DNA of 64,000 nucleotides from the NCBI GenBank assembly GCA_964479625.1, contig CAYZMS010000012.1, forward strand, positions 1 through 64,000. The letters are read 5' to 3'. Below are positions 18,050 through 25,572 of the stretch, piece by piece. A program made the position numbers and the translations under genes. The notes beneath the pieces were generated by a model. That model worked only from the letters and a program-made list of their open reading frames with translations, was not told where the DNA came from and did no database searches. This DNA is from CAYZMS01 sp964479625 (GTDB taxonomy: Bacteria; Bacteroidota; Bacteroidia; Chitinophagales; Saprospiraceae). Position 1 is the stretch's first letter. Each line of letters starts with the position of its first letter.

Positions 18050-19369
18050 TTAACCTACCTTCACAGCGATGCGGTGACAGGCATTGTTAAGATAACCTCT
18101 TGGGTTCCAGCCCGGCAGGATCATAGGTTGAGATTTCCCTTCACTGTCTACAGCCCGGGCCCACACTTCGTAATAGCCGGTTTGTGGGAAGTCGATCTTC
18201 GCAGAAAAGTGCTGCCAGGCGTGCCTGTTTACTGGCGGATCCAGCTTTGCAGCCTGCCAGGTTACTCCGAAATCATTAGAAACCCAAAGCTCTTTGACAT
18301 CCAGGTCACCAGCCCATGCGTGCCCGCGAATGGGCAATTGCTGCCCCAGCTTGATGGTGGCCCCTGACTTAGGATAGGTGATTACCGATTTTACCGGCAT
18401 GGATTCAATGATGCACATATCCTTGTCGGGTACTTTTGCACCCGGTTCGACTGGTTTACAGGGTACTCGGTAAGATTGGCCAGTCATCTTCGGGCCATCG
18501 TGTACCTTATTTCGAACTACTATTCTGCTCAGCCATTTTCCGGAAACGGATGCCGGCCAACCTCCGATGACGAGCCGAAGTGGGTGTCCATGTAACAGGG
18601 GAATATCCTGGTCATTCATAGCCCAGGCGATCAGGGTTTCCTCTTCCATTGCCTTTTCAATGGGGACACCCCTGGATATCACCACATGCTCGGGATCACC
18701 GGAAGCATGAGTATCCTTGCCATAATAACCGATGTAGACAGCATCTGATTTAATACCAACATCGTTCAGTACATCCCTGAGGCGTACTCCAGTCCATTTG
18801 GCACAATGGATCGCTCCAACTGACCATTGATTGCCTTTTGCAGGCGGGTTGAACTCGGCCCGGCCATTGCCTCCACATTCGATAGCGAGCTGATAAGTAT
18901 GCTTTTCGAATTTGGATTTAAGCTCAGCTATGGTATAGGATTTTTTCTGTTTGACGGATTCCCCATCGAAGGTAAGTGTCCAGGTGTTCACATCAATGGT
19001 ATTTGCCTCTGGTGGTATACCATTGTTGCGAACGAACATTTTTTCAAAAGGAGTTACTTTGTCATCCATCAGATGAGCGGGCGGTTCGGCATTTAAAGGA
19101 CGATCATTCAAAACCACCAGTTCCGGATGTTTACCAGGTATTGAAAAGGGGGTAGTAGCATTTGCTAAGCCAGCCGGTATCATACCAGCCGGAAAATTTT
19201 CTGCAAACACCATTTTGGAACCAAGGGCTACTCCCATGGCAGCAAGAGCACTTTTTTGCAGAAATCCACGCCGAGTGTGCGGGTTTGCTTTTCGACTCCA
19301 CAATAACTCCTCTGCCTTTTCCGGATCTTGACTGTAAAGCTCATGGATCCCAATTTTCTTTTTTTCCAT
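18050..19369 (-). CDS. Sulfite-oxidase-type molybdoenzyme (SorA/SoxC-like)
   Basis: A 439-residue periplasmic oxidoreductase expected to oxidise sulfite to sulfate or a similar sulfur compound. A twin-arginine signal, HTRRGFLQKSALAAMGVALG, starts near residue 32, so it is exported folded with its cofactor. The molybdopterin domain carries IECGGNGRAEF, where C165 should bind molybdenum, then WTGVRLRDVL and GHPLRLVIGGWPASVSGKWL. The C-terminal Mo-co dimerisation domain includes IRGHAWAGDLDVKELWVSNDFGVTW. The ATG at 19369 (MEKKKIGIHEL) is preferred over one 20 codons upstream. It is followed by the cytochrome c gene and preceded at 103 bases by a rhodanese gene, consistent with a sulfur-oxidation operon. 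Confidence 0.9.
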   Translation of the reverse strand: MEKKKIGIHELYSQDPEKAEELLWSRKANPHTRRGFLQKSALAAMGVALGSKMVFAENFPAGMIPAGLANATTPFSIPGKHPELVVLNDRPLNAEPPAHLMDDKVTPFEKMFVRNNGIPPEANTIDVNTWTLTFDGESVKQKKSYTIAELKSKFEKHTYQLAIECGGNGRAEFNPPAKGNQWSVGAIHCAKWTGVRLRDVLNDVGIKSDAVYIGYYGKDTHASGDPEHVVISRGVPIEKAMEEETLIAWAMNDQDIPLLHGHPLRLVIGGWPASVSGKWLSRIVVRNKVHDGPKMTGQSYRVPCKPVEPGAKVPDKDMCIIESMPVKSVITYPKSGATIKLGQQLPIRGHAWAGDLDVKELWVSNDFGVTWQAAKLDPPVNRHAWQHFSAKIDFPQTGYYEVWARAVDSEGKSQPMILPGWNPRGYLNNACHRIAVKVG

Positions 19370-19471
19370 TTGTACGTCTTTTGGTGATTGATTCAAGCGA
19401 ACGGTACTAACGAGCCATTCCATAAACATAGATACCGAAGGCTGCTGAATTGACCATCACCATTCGTTTTT

Positions 19472-20509
19472 TTACTCGGAAAGGGTCGTTTCCAAAAGGC
19501 TTTTTTCCAATAGAGCAATCTGTTGTTTTTGCTCCTTAGCTGTTATTTCCTTTTCGATGGGGATAGCAGGATTAAGATTGTGTTGATAACTCCACTCGAT
19601 CCATGACCCATCGTAATTCTTCACATAAAAAAAACCTAATAACTCTCTTAGTACAAAGGAGGTATGGGCCGATCGTACGCCTGACTGACAATAAACGATG
19701 ATCTGCTTATCTTTTTTTAAACCGACCTTTTGAGCGTTATAAGCCAGATCCTCTATACTTTTAAAACAATGATCATCTTTCAGATCAACTGCTTTTGACC
19801 AATTGAGGTGAATGGCTCCGGGAATGTGCCCATTAGTGTAGGCTCCCGTTTTCCAAAGCAGGACGGTATCCTTATCCAGATATGGAGCGCCTGAAAACTC
19901 TTCGGGTTCCCGTGTGTCCAACAAAATGGTATTGGTATCTTCCAGCGCAATGAGGACTTCCTCGAAAGTGGCAAGGGTTTCCAGGTTAACCGGACTGGGA
20001 AATTGATAGTTAGAAGGCTCAGGCAGGGGCGAAGGAACCTTACTAAGGGCAAATCCCGCCGATTTCCAGGCCGTTTTTCCTCCGTCCATAACGAAAACCT
20101 CAGGGTGTCCATACATTTCCAGTAACCAGGCAAAACGCAAAGCATCTACGCTTCCTTTGCAATCATAGAGTAAAATAGGTGATGATGGCTGCACTCCGAA
20201 TTTTCGAAGAAGATTGGCCACGTCTCCTCTTTTAGGACGCATACCTCCAAAGGGATAGTCCGTTTTATTTTCGTAATCTGGCCGCCATACCTGAAAAGCT
20301 CCTTCCAAATGTCCCTCCTGATAATGCTCCGGCTTGCTTACTTCAATAATGATGGGTTCATTGCTGTTAGCCTCCAGTAGCAGCTGAGCCTGAGCTACAC
20401 TCAATAATTTGTTGGATGGGGGAGTCCCGGGCATCTCTGAGGTGTCTTTCTGACAACTTACCACTAGGAGAGTCATCAGGAGACTAAGCAGGAAAAAAAA
20501 AGGCTTCAT
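19472..20509 (-). CDS. Lipoprotein thiosulfate/mercaptopyruvate sulfurtransferase
   Basis: A 345-residue tandem-rhodanese protein that transfers sulfane sulfur from thiosulfate or 3-mercaptopyruvate to a thiol or cyanide acceptor. The signal MKPFFFLLSLLMTLLVVSCQ places a lipidated cysteine at position 19, so the enzyme acts in the envelope. Rhodanese domain one covers about 35-155 and domain two about 180-310. The second domain has the active loop C274-QSGVRS with IIVYC before it. Unusually, the first domain also keeps a cysteine at the loop position (C117 in LYDCKGSV), where tandem rhodaneses normally have lost it. The gene lies upstream of the sulfite-oxidase-type gene on the same strand, so its product sulfite could feed that enzyme. 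Confidence 0.88.
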   Translation of the reverse strand: MKPFFFLLSLLMTLLVVSCQKDTSEMPGTPPSNKLLSVAQAQLLLEANSNEPIIIEVSKPEHYQEGHLEGAFQVWRPDYENKTDYPFGGMRPKRGDVANLLRKFGVQPSSPILLYDCKGSVDALRFAWLLEMYGHPEVFVMDGGKTAWKSAGFALSKVPSPLPEPSNYQFPSPVNLETLATFEEVLIALEDTNTILLDTREPEEFSGAPYLDKDTVLLWKTGAYTNGHIPGAIHLNWSKAVDLKDDHCFKSIEDLAYNAQKVGLKKDKQIIVYCQSGVRSAHTSFVLRELLGFFYVKNYDGSWIEWSYQHNLNPAIPIEKEITAKEQKQQIALLEKSLLETTLSE

Positions 20510-20583
20510 CTATTCGAACGATTCTATTGGGAATAAAGATATATGAAAATACTTATAAGTGTTTATGTGTCATCAGCAAACAA

Positions 20584-20606
20584 AGGGCTTCCTGTTAAGA
20601 AGCCCT
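20584..20606 (-). terminator. Hairpin after the acyltransferase gene
   Basis: AGGGCTTC and GAAGCCCT form an 8-bp stem with a 7-base loop. Read on the minus strand it follows the acyltransferase stop by about 59 bases and is followed by TTGTTTGC, a short T-rich tail. Confidence 0.5.
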
Positions 20607-20664
20607 GCTTTGTGTCAATTATTGCAAACTTAAAGCCTGAAGTGGTACTTTTTCGTGATCTACA

Positions 20665-21519
20665 TCACAAAACGGAAGAATCTTTCAGGGAAAGTGTTTT
20701 TTCCCGAAGAAAATTCATCATTTCTTTTTTTTCTGTTAGTGCTGCCATTTCAGAATAGGGGATGGGGGGACCGATCCGTGCTTTTACCACCTTATTTCTT
20801 TTGTTCATGATTTCGTGCAGCAATAAGCCAAGGCGAAGGTTCATACTCAGTTTGCTTACGAATTGAAAAAGCGCACTATTTTTTCCGTAAAAATAAATTG
20901 GTAGGACCGTGCATTGAGTTTCGTGTATCCGGTTGGAGATAAAACCTCTCCAGGGCAACTCTTCTACCGGGCCGAAGAATTTGAGCTGAGTGGCTATCGC
21001 ACCGGATGGAAAAATGACCAGTGCTTCACCATTTTTTAATCGTTCGGTAGTGTTGGCCTTAGTTTGAAGATTGGTTTGGAGGGCAGCTTCATCCCCTCGG
21101 AAATCGATAGGCAGTAGGTGTTGCTTCAAAAACTCGTGGTGGCTGATTACTTCATTGATCAAAATGAAGAAATCTTTACGAACACGGGTGACCAGGTGTA
21201 ATAATACGGCACCGTCCACTACTCCGAAAGGGTGATTGGCTACAAAGATCAGCGGACCGGTTTTGGGGATTTGTTCAAGGGCTTCCTCATTGTAATCCAT
21301 GGAAATGTTCATGATGTCGAGCCCTTGTTTCCAAACATCAATGGGATTGGGGTCGTTGGCCATCAAAAGATCATACATGCGCTGTATGGTCTTGCGGCCT
21401 GTAAGGTGTTCTACGGTCATAATGACCTGTCGCTTGAACCAGGAGTCTTCCGGGCTGGCATAGGTGAAACGATTTTCCCATTTTGCGGGGTAACGGGCTC
21501 GAATTGCTGGACGAACCAT
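20665..21519 (-). CDS. Lysophospholipid acyltransferase family protein
   Basis: A 284-residue acyltransferase of the PlsC-like superfamily. The catalytic block is VANHPFGVVDG with N95-H96 and D102 (HX5D spacing, as in hemolysin-type members NHPxGxxDG). A second block IFPSGAIA contains the glycerophosphate-binding-like EGxR-equivalent region, here with PSG. PLPWRGF-like WRGFISNRI and VLPIYFYGKNS follow. There is no clear transmembrane helix, so peripheral membrane association is likely. The enzyme probably acylates a lysolipid or an amino-acid lipid; in Bacteroidota similar proteins make ornithine or glycine lipids, which is an analogy only. The gene is upstream of the rhodanese gene, separated by 155 bases and a hairpin. 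Confidence 0.85.
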   Translation of the reverse strand: MVRPAIRARYPAKWENRFTYASPEDSWFKRQVIMTVEHLTGRKTIQRMYDLLMANDPNPIDVWKQGLDIMNISMDYNEEALEQIPKTGPLIFVANHPFGVVDGAVLLHLVTRVRKDFFILINEVISHHEFLKQHLLPIDFRGDEAALQTNLQTKANTTERLKNGEALVIFPSGAIATQLKFFGPVEELPWRGFISNRIHETQCTVLPIYFYGKNSALFQFVSKLSMNLRLGLLLHEIMNKRNKVVKARIGPPIPYSEMAALTEKKEMMNFLREKTLSLKDSSVL

Positions 21520-21698
21520 ATGATTGGGTTTAAATTGGAAATTGCTACAAGTTTACGGAAAAAGAGAGAGGAGAGAAAAAGGAAAAGACGCTACTGCCCG
21601 GTATAGTAAGCATTCCAGATCAAATTTACAGCGTTCAAATTGGCACGGCCTCCCCCAAGTGATTAAGGTTTAAAAATAAGTTTTCTTTTCAGGAAGAC

Positions 21699-22310
21699 CT
21701 ATTGATTGTAATCAATAAAACGAACATTATTAGGGTCCAGGTATTGCTGTCTGATCCGGCTAAAGGTTTCAGGTGCCCTATTCAGGTAGCTGGCCAGGTA
21801 CTTTTTAGGGACCCTTTGTAACCAATGTAAACGATTGTCCTGAAGGAGAAATTTAAATCGTTCATCTGCCTCCCGTATCACCAGGAGCGACTCCCTGATA
21901 AATTTTTCAATCATCAAGGTCTCTGTAATTTTTCGACCAATAAAGTTCCCAATGGAAAATCGCTCGTAAAAATCGTAAATCAATTGCCGTGGTAAAGTGA
22001 TCAATTCACAATGTTCAATGGCTTGTACATACACTCTGGAGGGACGTTGGGTCAAAAAGGAGACATAGGAATTCATGAATTCATTTTCGAACCGGATAGA
22101 AATGGTATATTCTCGTTCTTCTATTTTATAATAAGCTCTCGCACAGCTCTTAACAATCAGATAAAGGTTGTTTTCGATTGCGCCTTTATCTGAGATCAGT
22201 CCCTTTCGTTCAACCGTTCTACCACTCAAACCATTAGACAAAAATTGCCATTCCTCCGGTTTAAGTGGTTTAAATTGATCAAGGTATGTTCTCAAAGCCT
22301 GGGTCTTCAT
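21699..22310 (-). CDS. Crp/Fnr-family transcriptional regulator
   Basis: A 203-residue protein of the Bacteroidota Crp family. The cyclic-nucleotide-binding-like beta roll spans about residues 20-120, with GRTVERKGLI and SIRFENEFMNSYVSFLTQRPS; the latter replaces the canonical phosphate-binding cassette, so cAMP is unlikely to be the ligand. The C-terminal winged helix lies near RVPKKYLASYLNRAPETFSRIRQQ, with a helix-turn-helix that fits the family. No cysteine cluster for an iron-sulfur centre is present. It precedes the acyltransferase gene by 179 bases and follows fmt by 26 bases in the direction of transcription. It could regulate the downstream lipid and sulfur genes, but no binding site was identified. 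Confidence 0.88.
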   Translation of the reverse strand: MKTQALRTYLDQFKPLKPEEWQFLSNGLSGRTVERKGLISDKGAIENNLYLIVKSCARAYYKIEEREYTISIRFENEFMNSYVSFLTQRPSRVYVQAIEHCELITLPRQLIYDFYERFSIGNFIGRKITETLMIEKFIRESLLVIREADERFKFLLQDNRLHWLQRVPKKYLASYLNRAPETFSRIRQQYLDPNNVRFIDYNQ

Positions 22311-22336
22311 TAAAATCGGTTTATGGATTTGGGAAA

Positions 22337-23269
22337 CTAGGCAGATGGGTTTATTGTATAGCCATTTAAAAAATCTTTTGTTTTCATTCGTTTTCGCCCC
22401 TGTAGCTGGAGGTCAAGTACTTCGAGGTAACCATCCTTACACGCTATTTTCATTTTATCCCGGTCTCCGGAAATTAATACTCCTGGAGCATGATCTACCT
22501 TACCAGGGTAGGCTACTGTTTCAAATAGTTTTAATTTTTTCCCATCCAGTATTGTCCAGGCAGTCGGATACGGACTAAGTCCCCGGATGAAATTCCGTAC
22601 TTTTTCTATAGGTTGGTCGAAATTAATACGGCAATCTTCTGAGAAGATTTTTGGGGCTTTGCTCGCCTTCGATTCCTCCTGTGCCTGGACCGGAGGGTCT
22701 CCTTTTTCAATTGCCTGTACTGTTTTGAGCACGACCCTTGCGGCTACTTCCATCATGCGATCATGCAGCGTTCCTGCGGTGTCATTGGACAAGATCGGAA
22801 TGGTTTCCTGGAAGATAATGTTCCCAGTATCGATCTCATGCTGCAGAAAAAAGCTGGTCACTCCCGTTTGGTTCTCCCCGTTGATGATGGCCCAGTTGAT
22901 CGGGGCAGCCCCTCGGTATTTCGGTAGTAAGGATCCGTGAAGGTTAAAGGTCCCATACCTGGGCATTTCCCAAACTATCCTGGGCAACATTCGAAAAGCG
23001 ACAACTACCTGTAGATTGGCCTCTAAAGCCTTCAGTTCTTCAATAAATTCCGGTGCTTTCAGGTTGGGAGGTTGCAGGAGAGGCAGGTCATTTTCCAGAG
23101 CATATCGCTTTACGGGAGACTCAAGGAGTTTTTTGCCTCCGCGACCTCCGTGTTTATCCGGTGTGCTTACTACTCCGGCGATCCGGTAACCATGATCTAC
23201 CAGCACCTTAAGGGAAGGAACTGCAAATTCGGGTGTCCCCATAAATACTACGCTGAGTTGTCTTTTCAT
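22337..23269 (-). CDS. fmt: Methionyl-tRNA formyltransferase
   Basis: Fmt formylates the methionine on initiator tRNA using 10-formyl-tetrahydrofolate. The 310-residue protein starts MKRQLSVVFMGTPEFAVPSL, the conserved family N-terminus, which fixes the ATG at 23269 rather than 33 codons upstream. Catalytic residues are visible in FNLHGSLLPKYRGAAPINWAI (Asn and His) and in EIDTGNI (Asp). The C-terminal OB-like domain, about 205-310, includes NFIRGLSPYPTAWTIL. Length matches the family. It is the first gene of a minus-strand run and is divergent from the OmpA-family gene with a 145-base gap. Confidence 0.97.
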   Translation of the reverse strand: MKRQLSVVFMGTPEFAVPSLKVLVDHGYRIAGVVSTPDKHGGRGGKKLLESPVKRYALENDLPLLQPPNLKAPEFIEELKALEANLQVVVAFRMLPRIVWEMPRYGTFNLHGSLLPKYRGAAPINWAIINGENQTGVTSFFLQHEIDTGNIIFQETIPILSNDTAGTLHDRMMEVAARVVLKTVQAIEKGDPPVQAQEESKASKAPKIFSEDCRINFDQPIEKVRNFIRGLSPYPTAWTILDGKKLKLFETVAYPGKVDHAPGVLISGDRDKMKIACKDGYLEVLDLQLQGRKRMKTKDFLNGYTINPSA

Positions 23270-23386
23270 GTTTGCTCGCCCAAAGTTTTTATATCCAGCC
23301 AGCGAATGTACAGAAGGCTGGTAAAATCGCTGTATAAAATTTATATTAAAAATTTTCCTAAGATCCATACTGCTTGCATATTTCTT

Positions 23387-23394
23387 TAATTTTG
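23387..23394 (+). promoter_or_regulatory. Candidate -7 box for the OmpA-family gene
   Basis: TAATTTTG fits the Bacteroidota TAnnTTTG -7 consensus and lies 20 bases before the ATG at 23415. No TTG is found 17-23 bases upstream, so support is from the -7 element only. Confidence 0.3.
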
Positions 23395-23414
23395 GGTTAT
23401 TAACAAAACCAAGT

Positions 23415-24692
23415 ATGAAAACAATTTCCTTACTCTTCTTGCTAATTTCCCTGACTGCGCTTACAGGTATATTTTGCCAGGAAACGATCGTAGAGGGATA
23501 TGTTTATGAGGCCGGGAACGGAGTTTATCTAAAGGAGGTATCCATTACCATCTTAAATGCGGAAACAAAGGCAGTTGAAGCGGAATCGACTTCTAATGAT
23601 GAAGGTTTCTTTAGGCTTAGCCTTTCGCCAGGATCAACCACCACTATCTTCGTAATAAAAGCGAAAAAGGAAGTGTTCAAAGATTATGAAGAAAACATAC
23701 AGTTGACAACTTTTGAGCAGGAAAAAATGCAGTATGTAAAGATCCCGATGGTTCGACAGCCGGGTTATATTTTCGAACTGACCCTGAGTGAAGAACGGGA
23801 GCAAGCTGATATAGCCGCCGTAGCCCTAGACAGTGCTCGCATTGAAGTGTATAACAATACCACCGGCATTTTGGAAGCAGATATTCCTGTTCACCCAAGC
23901 CCCACCTACAACCATACCCTCAAACAGGGTAATCATTATACTTTTTTAATCCGGAAAAAAGGGTTTATGAATAAACTGATCGATGCGTATGTAAACATAG
24001 AAGGTTGTATACTTTGTATTGATGGCGTTGACGACCTTAATCCCGGAGAACCTCCGGTATCGGACGTCCTTACTGCCGGAAATTCGATGGGTACCCTATT
24101 AGCTAATCTGGAAATGCCCAGGGCAGCTGTAGGTAAGCGGATTCTGGTGGATAATATTTATTATGATCTGGGTAAAGCGACCATCAGGCCGGATGCAGCC
24201 TCGGAATTGGACAAAGTTGCTTTATTCCTTAGGCAAAACCCGCACCTGACTGTGGAGTTGGGATCTTATACTGACAGTCGTGGGAGTGATGCCTTCAATC
24301 TGGATCTATCGGAACAGCGAGCGCAGGCTGCAGTGGCTTATTTGATCGAAAGGGGAGGATTAAGCCCCCTGCAGATCACCGCTCAGGGCTATGGAGAAAC
24401 CCAACTGGTGAACAATTGTGCCAACGGAGTAGATTGCCCGGAGGCCCAACATGCAGAAAACCGGCGTACAGAGTTGAAAATCACTGGCTTCTCAGAAAAG
24501 AATCCTTTCGATAGTTTGAAACTACCTGAAATTCTTGAATTGGAGGAAAAACAACGTACCTTGTTAGAAGAGGTTCAAAATAGCGAAGTCTTGGAAGTAA
24601 AATCCTTCGAAGACCTGCCCGAAGCAATTAAAAAACAGATCCGGGAGCAGGAAGCCCGGAAAAATAAAAAATCCGGAAATCAGGATGCCTAG
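23415..24692 (+). CDS. OmpA-family protein with CarboxypepD-like domain
   Basis: A 425-residue envelope protein. A signal peptide (MKTISLLFLLISLTALTGIFCQ) leads to a carboxypeptidase-regulatory-like beta sandwich at about residues 23-115 (VEGYVYEAGNGVYLKEV). A second beta domain follows, then an OmpA C-terminal peptidoglycan-binding domain at about 245-355, recognised from NIYYDLGKATIRPDAASELDKVA, SYTDSRGSDAFNLDLSEQRAQAAVAYL and AENRRTELKI. A charged coiled-coil-like tail rich in E and K ends the protein. There is no transmembrane barrel, so it probably tethers the cell wall to an envelope complex. Its 3-prime end overlaps the next gene by eight bases, indicating translational coupling. Confidence 0.88.
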   Translation: MKTISLLFLLISLTALTGIFCQETIVEGYVYEAGNGVYLKEVSITILNAETKAVEAESTSNDEGFFRLSLSPGSTTTIFVIKAKKEVFKDYEENIQLTTFEQEKMQYVKIPMVRQPGYIFELTLSEEREQADIAAVALDSARIEVYNNTTGILEADIPVHPSPTYNHTLKQGNHYTFLIRKKGFMNKLIDAYVNIEGCILCIDGVDDLNPGEPPVSDVLTAGNSMGTLLANLEMPRAAVGKRILVDNIYYDLGKATIRPDAASELDKVALFLRQNPHLTVELGSYTDSRGSDAFNLDLSEQRAQAAVAYLIERGGLSPLQITAQGYGETQLVNNCANGVDCPEAQHAENRRTELKITGFSEKNPFDSLKLPEILELEEKQRTLLEEVQNSEVLEVKSFEDLPEAIKKQIREQEARKNKKSGNQDA

Positions 24693-25512
24693 AACATTTG
24701 AATGGAAAAGCTCGGACGGCTTGATCATCAAAGGACGCCATTGGCCGGTTCCTGCGGCAAGGGGCGTAGTGAATCTGTTGCATGGTTTTGGAGAACACTC
24801 GGGTAGATATGAGCACGTAGCAGAGGCTTTTAATAAGGAAGGCCTGGCAGTGGTTGCCTACGATCGAAGAGGTCATGGAGGCTCCGAAGGTAAACGCGGC
24901 CATACCCCCGGTTTTTCTTATTTACTGGAGGAGATCGATCTGTTACTACAACACAGCCGGGAATGGTACCCCGAAGAGGCTCATATTCTTTACGGGCACA
25001 GTCAGGGCGCTACACTGGCCTTGCATTATGCCATTCACGAAGCCTCAGAGGAGCTTGCAGCTGTTGTTGCCACCTCTCCCTGGATCCGGCTGGCGATCAA
25101 GGCCAATCCGCTTAAAATAAGACTGGGAAAGCTGTTTCGAAAGGTCCTTCCTGCAATGGCTATGTCTAACGAGCTCGATCCCGTCTTGCTTTCGAGAGAC
25201 CCTGCGGTAGTTCAGGTGTACAAGAATGATCCTCTCGTACATGATCGAATTACACCGGGTACCGGAATCGATATGTTGGCCTATTCGAAAGAGCTGGATG
25301 AATTTACCGGGACCTTTCCCCTTCCTTTACTGCTCGTTCATGGAACTGCCGATGGCGTAACGGACTTTGAAGCTACCAAATCCTTTTCAGAACGGGTACA
25401 GGGCGACATAACGTTTAAAGCCTGGGAAGGCCTTTTCCACGAAACTCATAATGAACCCGAGCAGGAAAAGACCATTGGCTTTTTGATCGGATGGATACTG
25501 GAGAAGATTTGA
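24685..25512 (+). CDS. Alpha/beta hydrolase, monoacylglycerol-lipase type
   Basis: A 275-residue cytosolic serine hydrolase resembling monoglyceride lipase. The nucleophile elbow GHSQG sits near residue 97 (LYGHSQGATLALHYA), the acid is probably the aspartate in HGTADGVTDFE and the histidine is in LFHETHNEP, completing the triad. The N-terminal LHGFGEHSGRYEHVAEAF is the oxyanion-hole region typical of the family, and YDRRGHGGSEGKRG follows. No signal peptide is seen. The start overlaps the end of the OmpA-family gene by eight bases. Likely substrates are monoacylglycerols or other lysolipid esters, but this is family knowledge rather than something the sequence decides. Confidence 0.92.
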   Translation: MPRTFEWKSSDGLIIKGRHWPVPAARGVVNLLHGFGEHSGRYEHVAEAFNKEGLAVVAYDRRGHGGSEGKRGHTPGFSYLLEEIDLLLQHSREWYPEEAHILYGHSQGATLALHYAIHEASEELAAVVATSPWIRLAIKANPLKIRLGKLFRKVLPAMAMSNELDPVLLSRDPAVVQVYKNDPLVHDRITPGTGIDMLAYSKELDEFTGTFPLPLLLVHGTADGVTDFEATKSFSERVQGDITFKAWEGLFHETHNEPEQEKTIGFLIGWILEKI

Positions 25513-25572
25513 CCATCCTACGGTATTTTAGTTCTATAGCATAAAATACCATTATTTTCGTATTTTTATACG

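Noticed and set aside
20543..20758. 71-codon plus-strand frame downstream of the rhodanese start
   Set aside because: It overlaps the end of the acyltransferase gene on the other strand and contains a terminator hairpin, and its product has no recognisable pattern.
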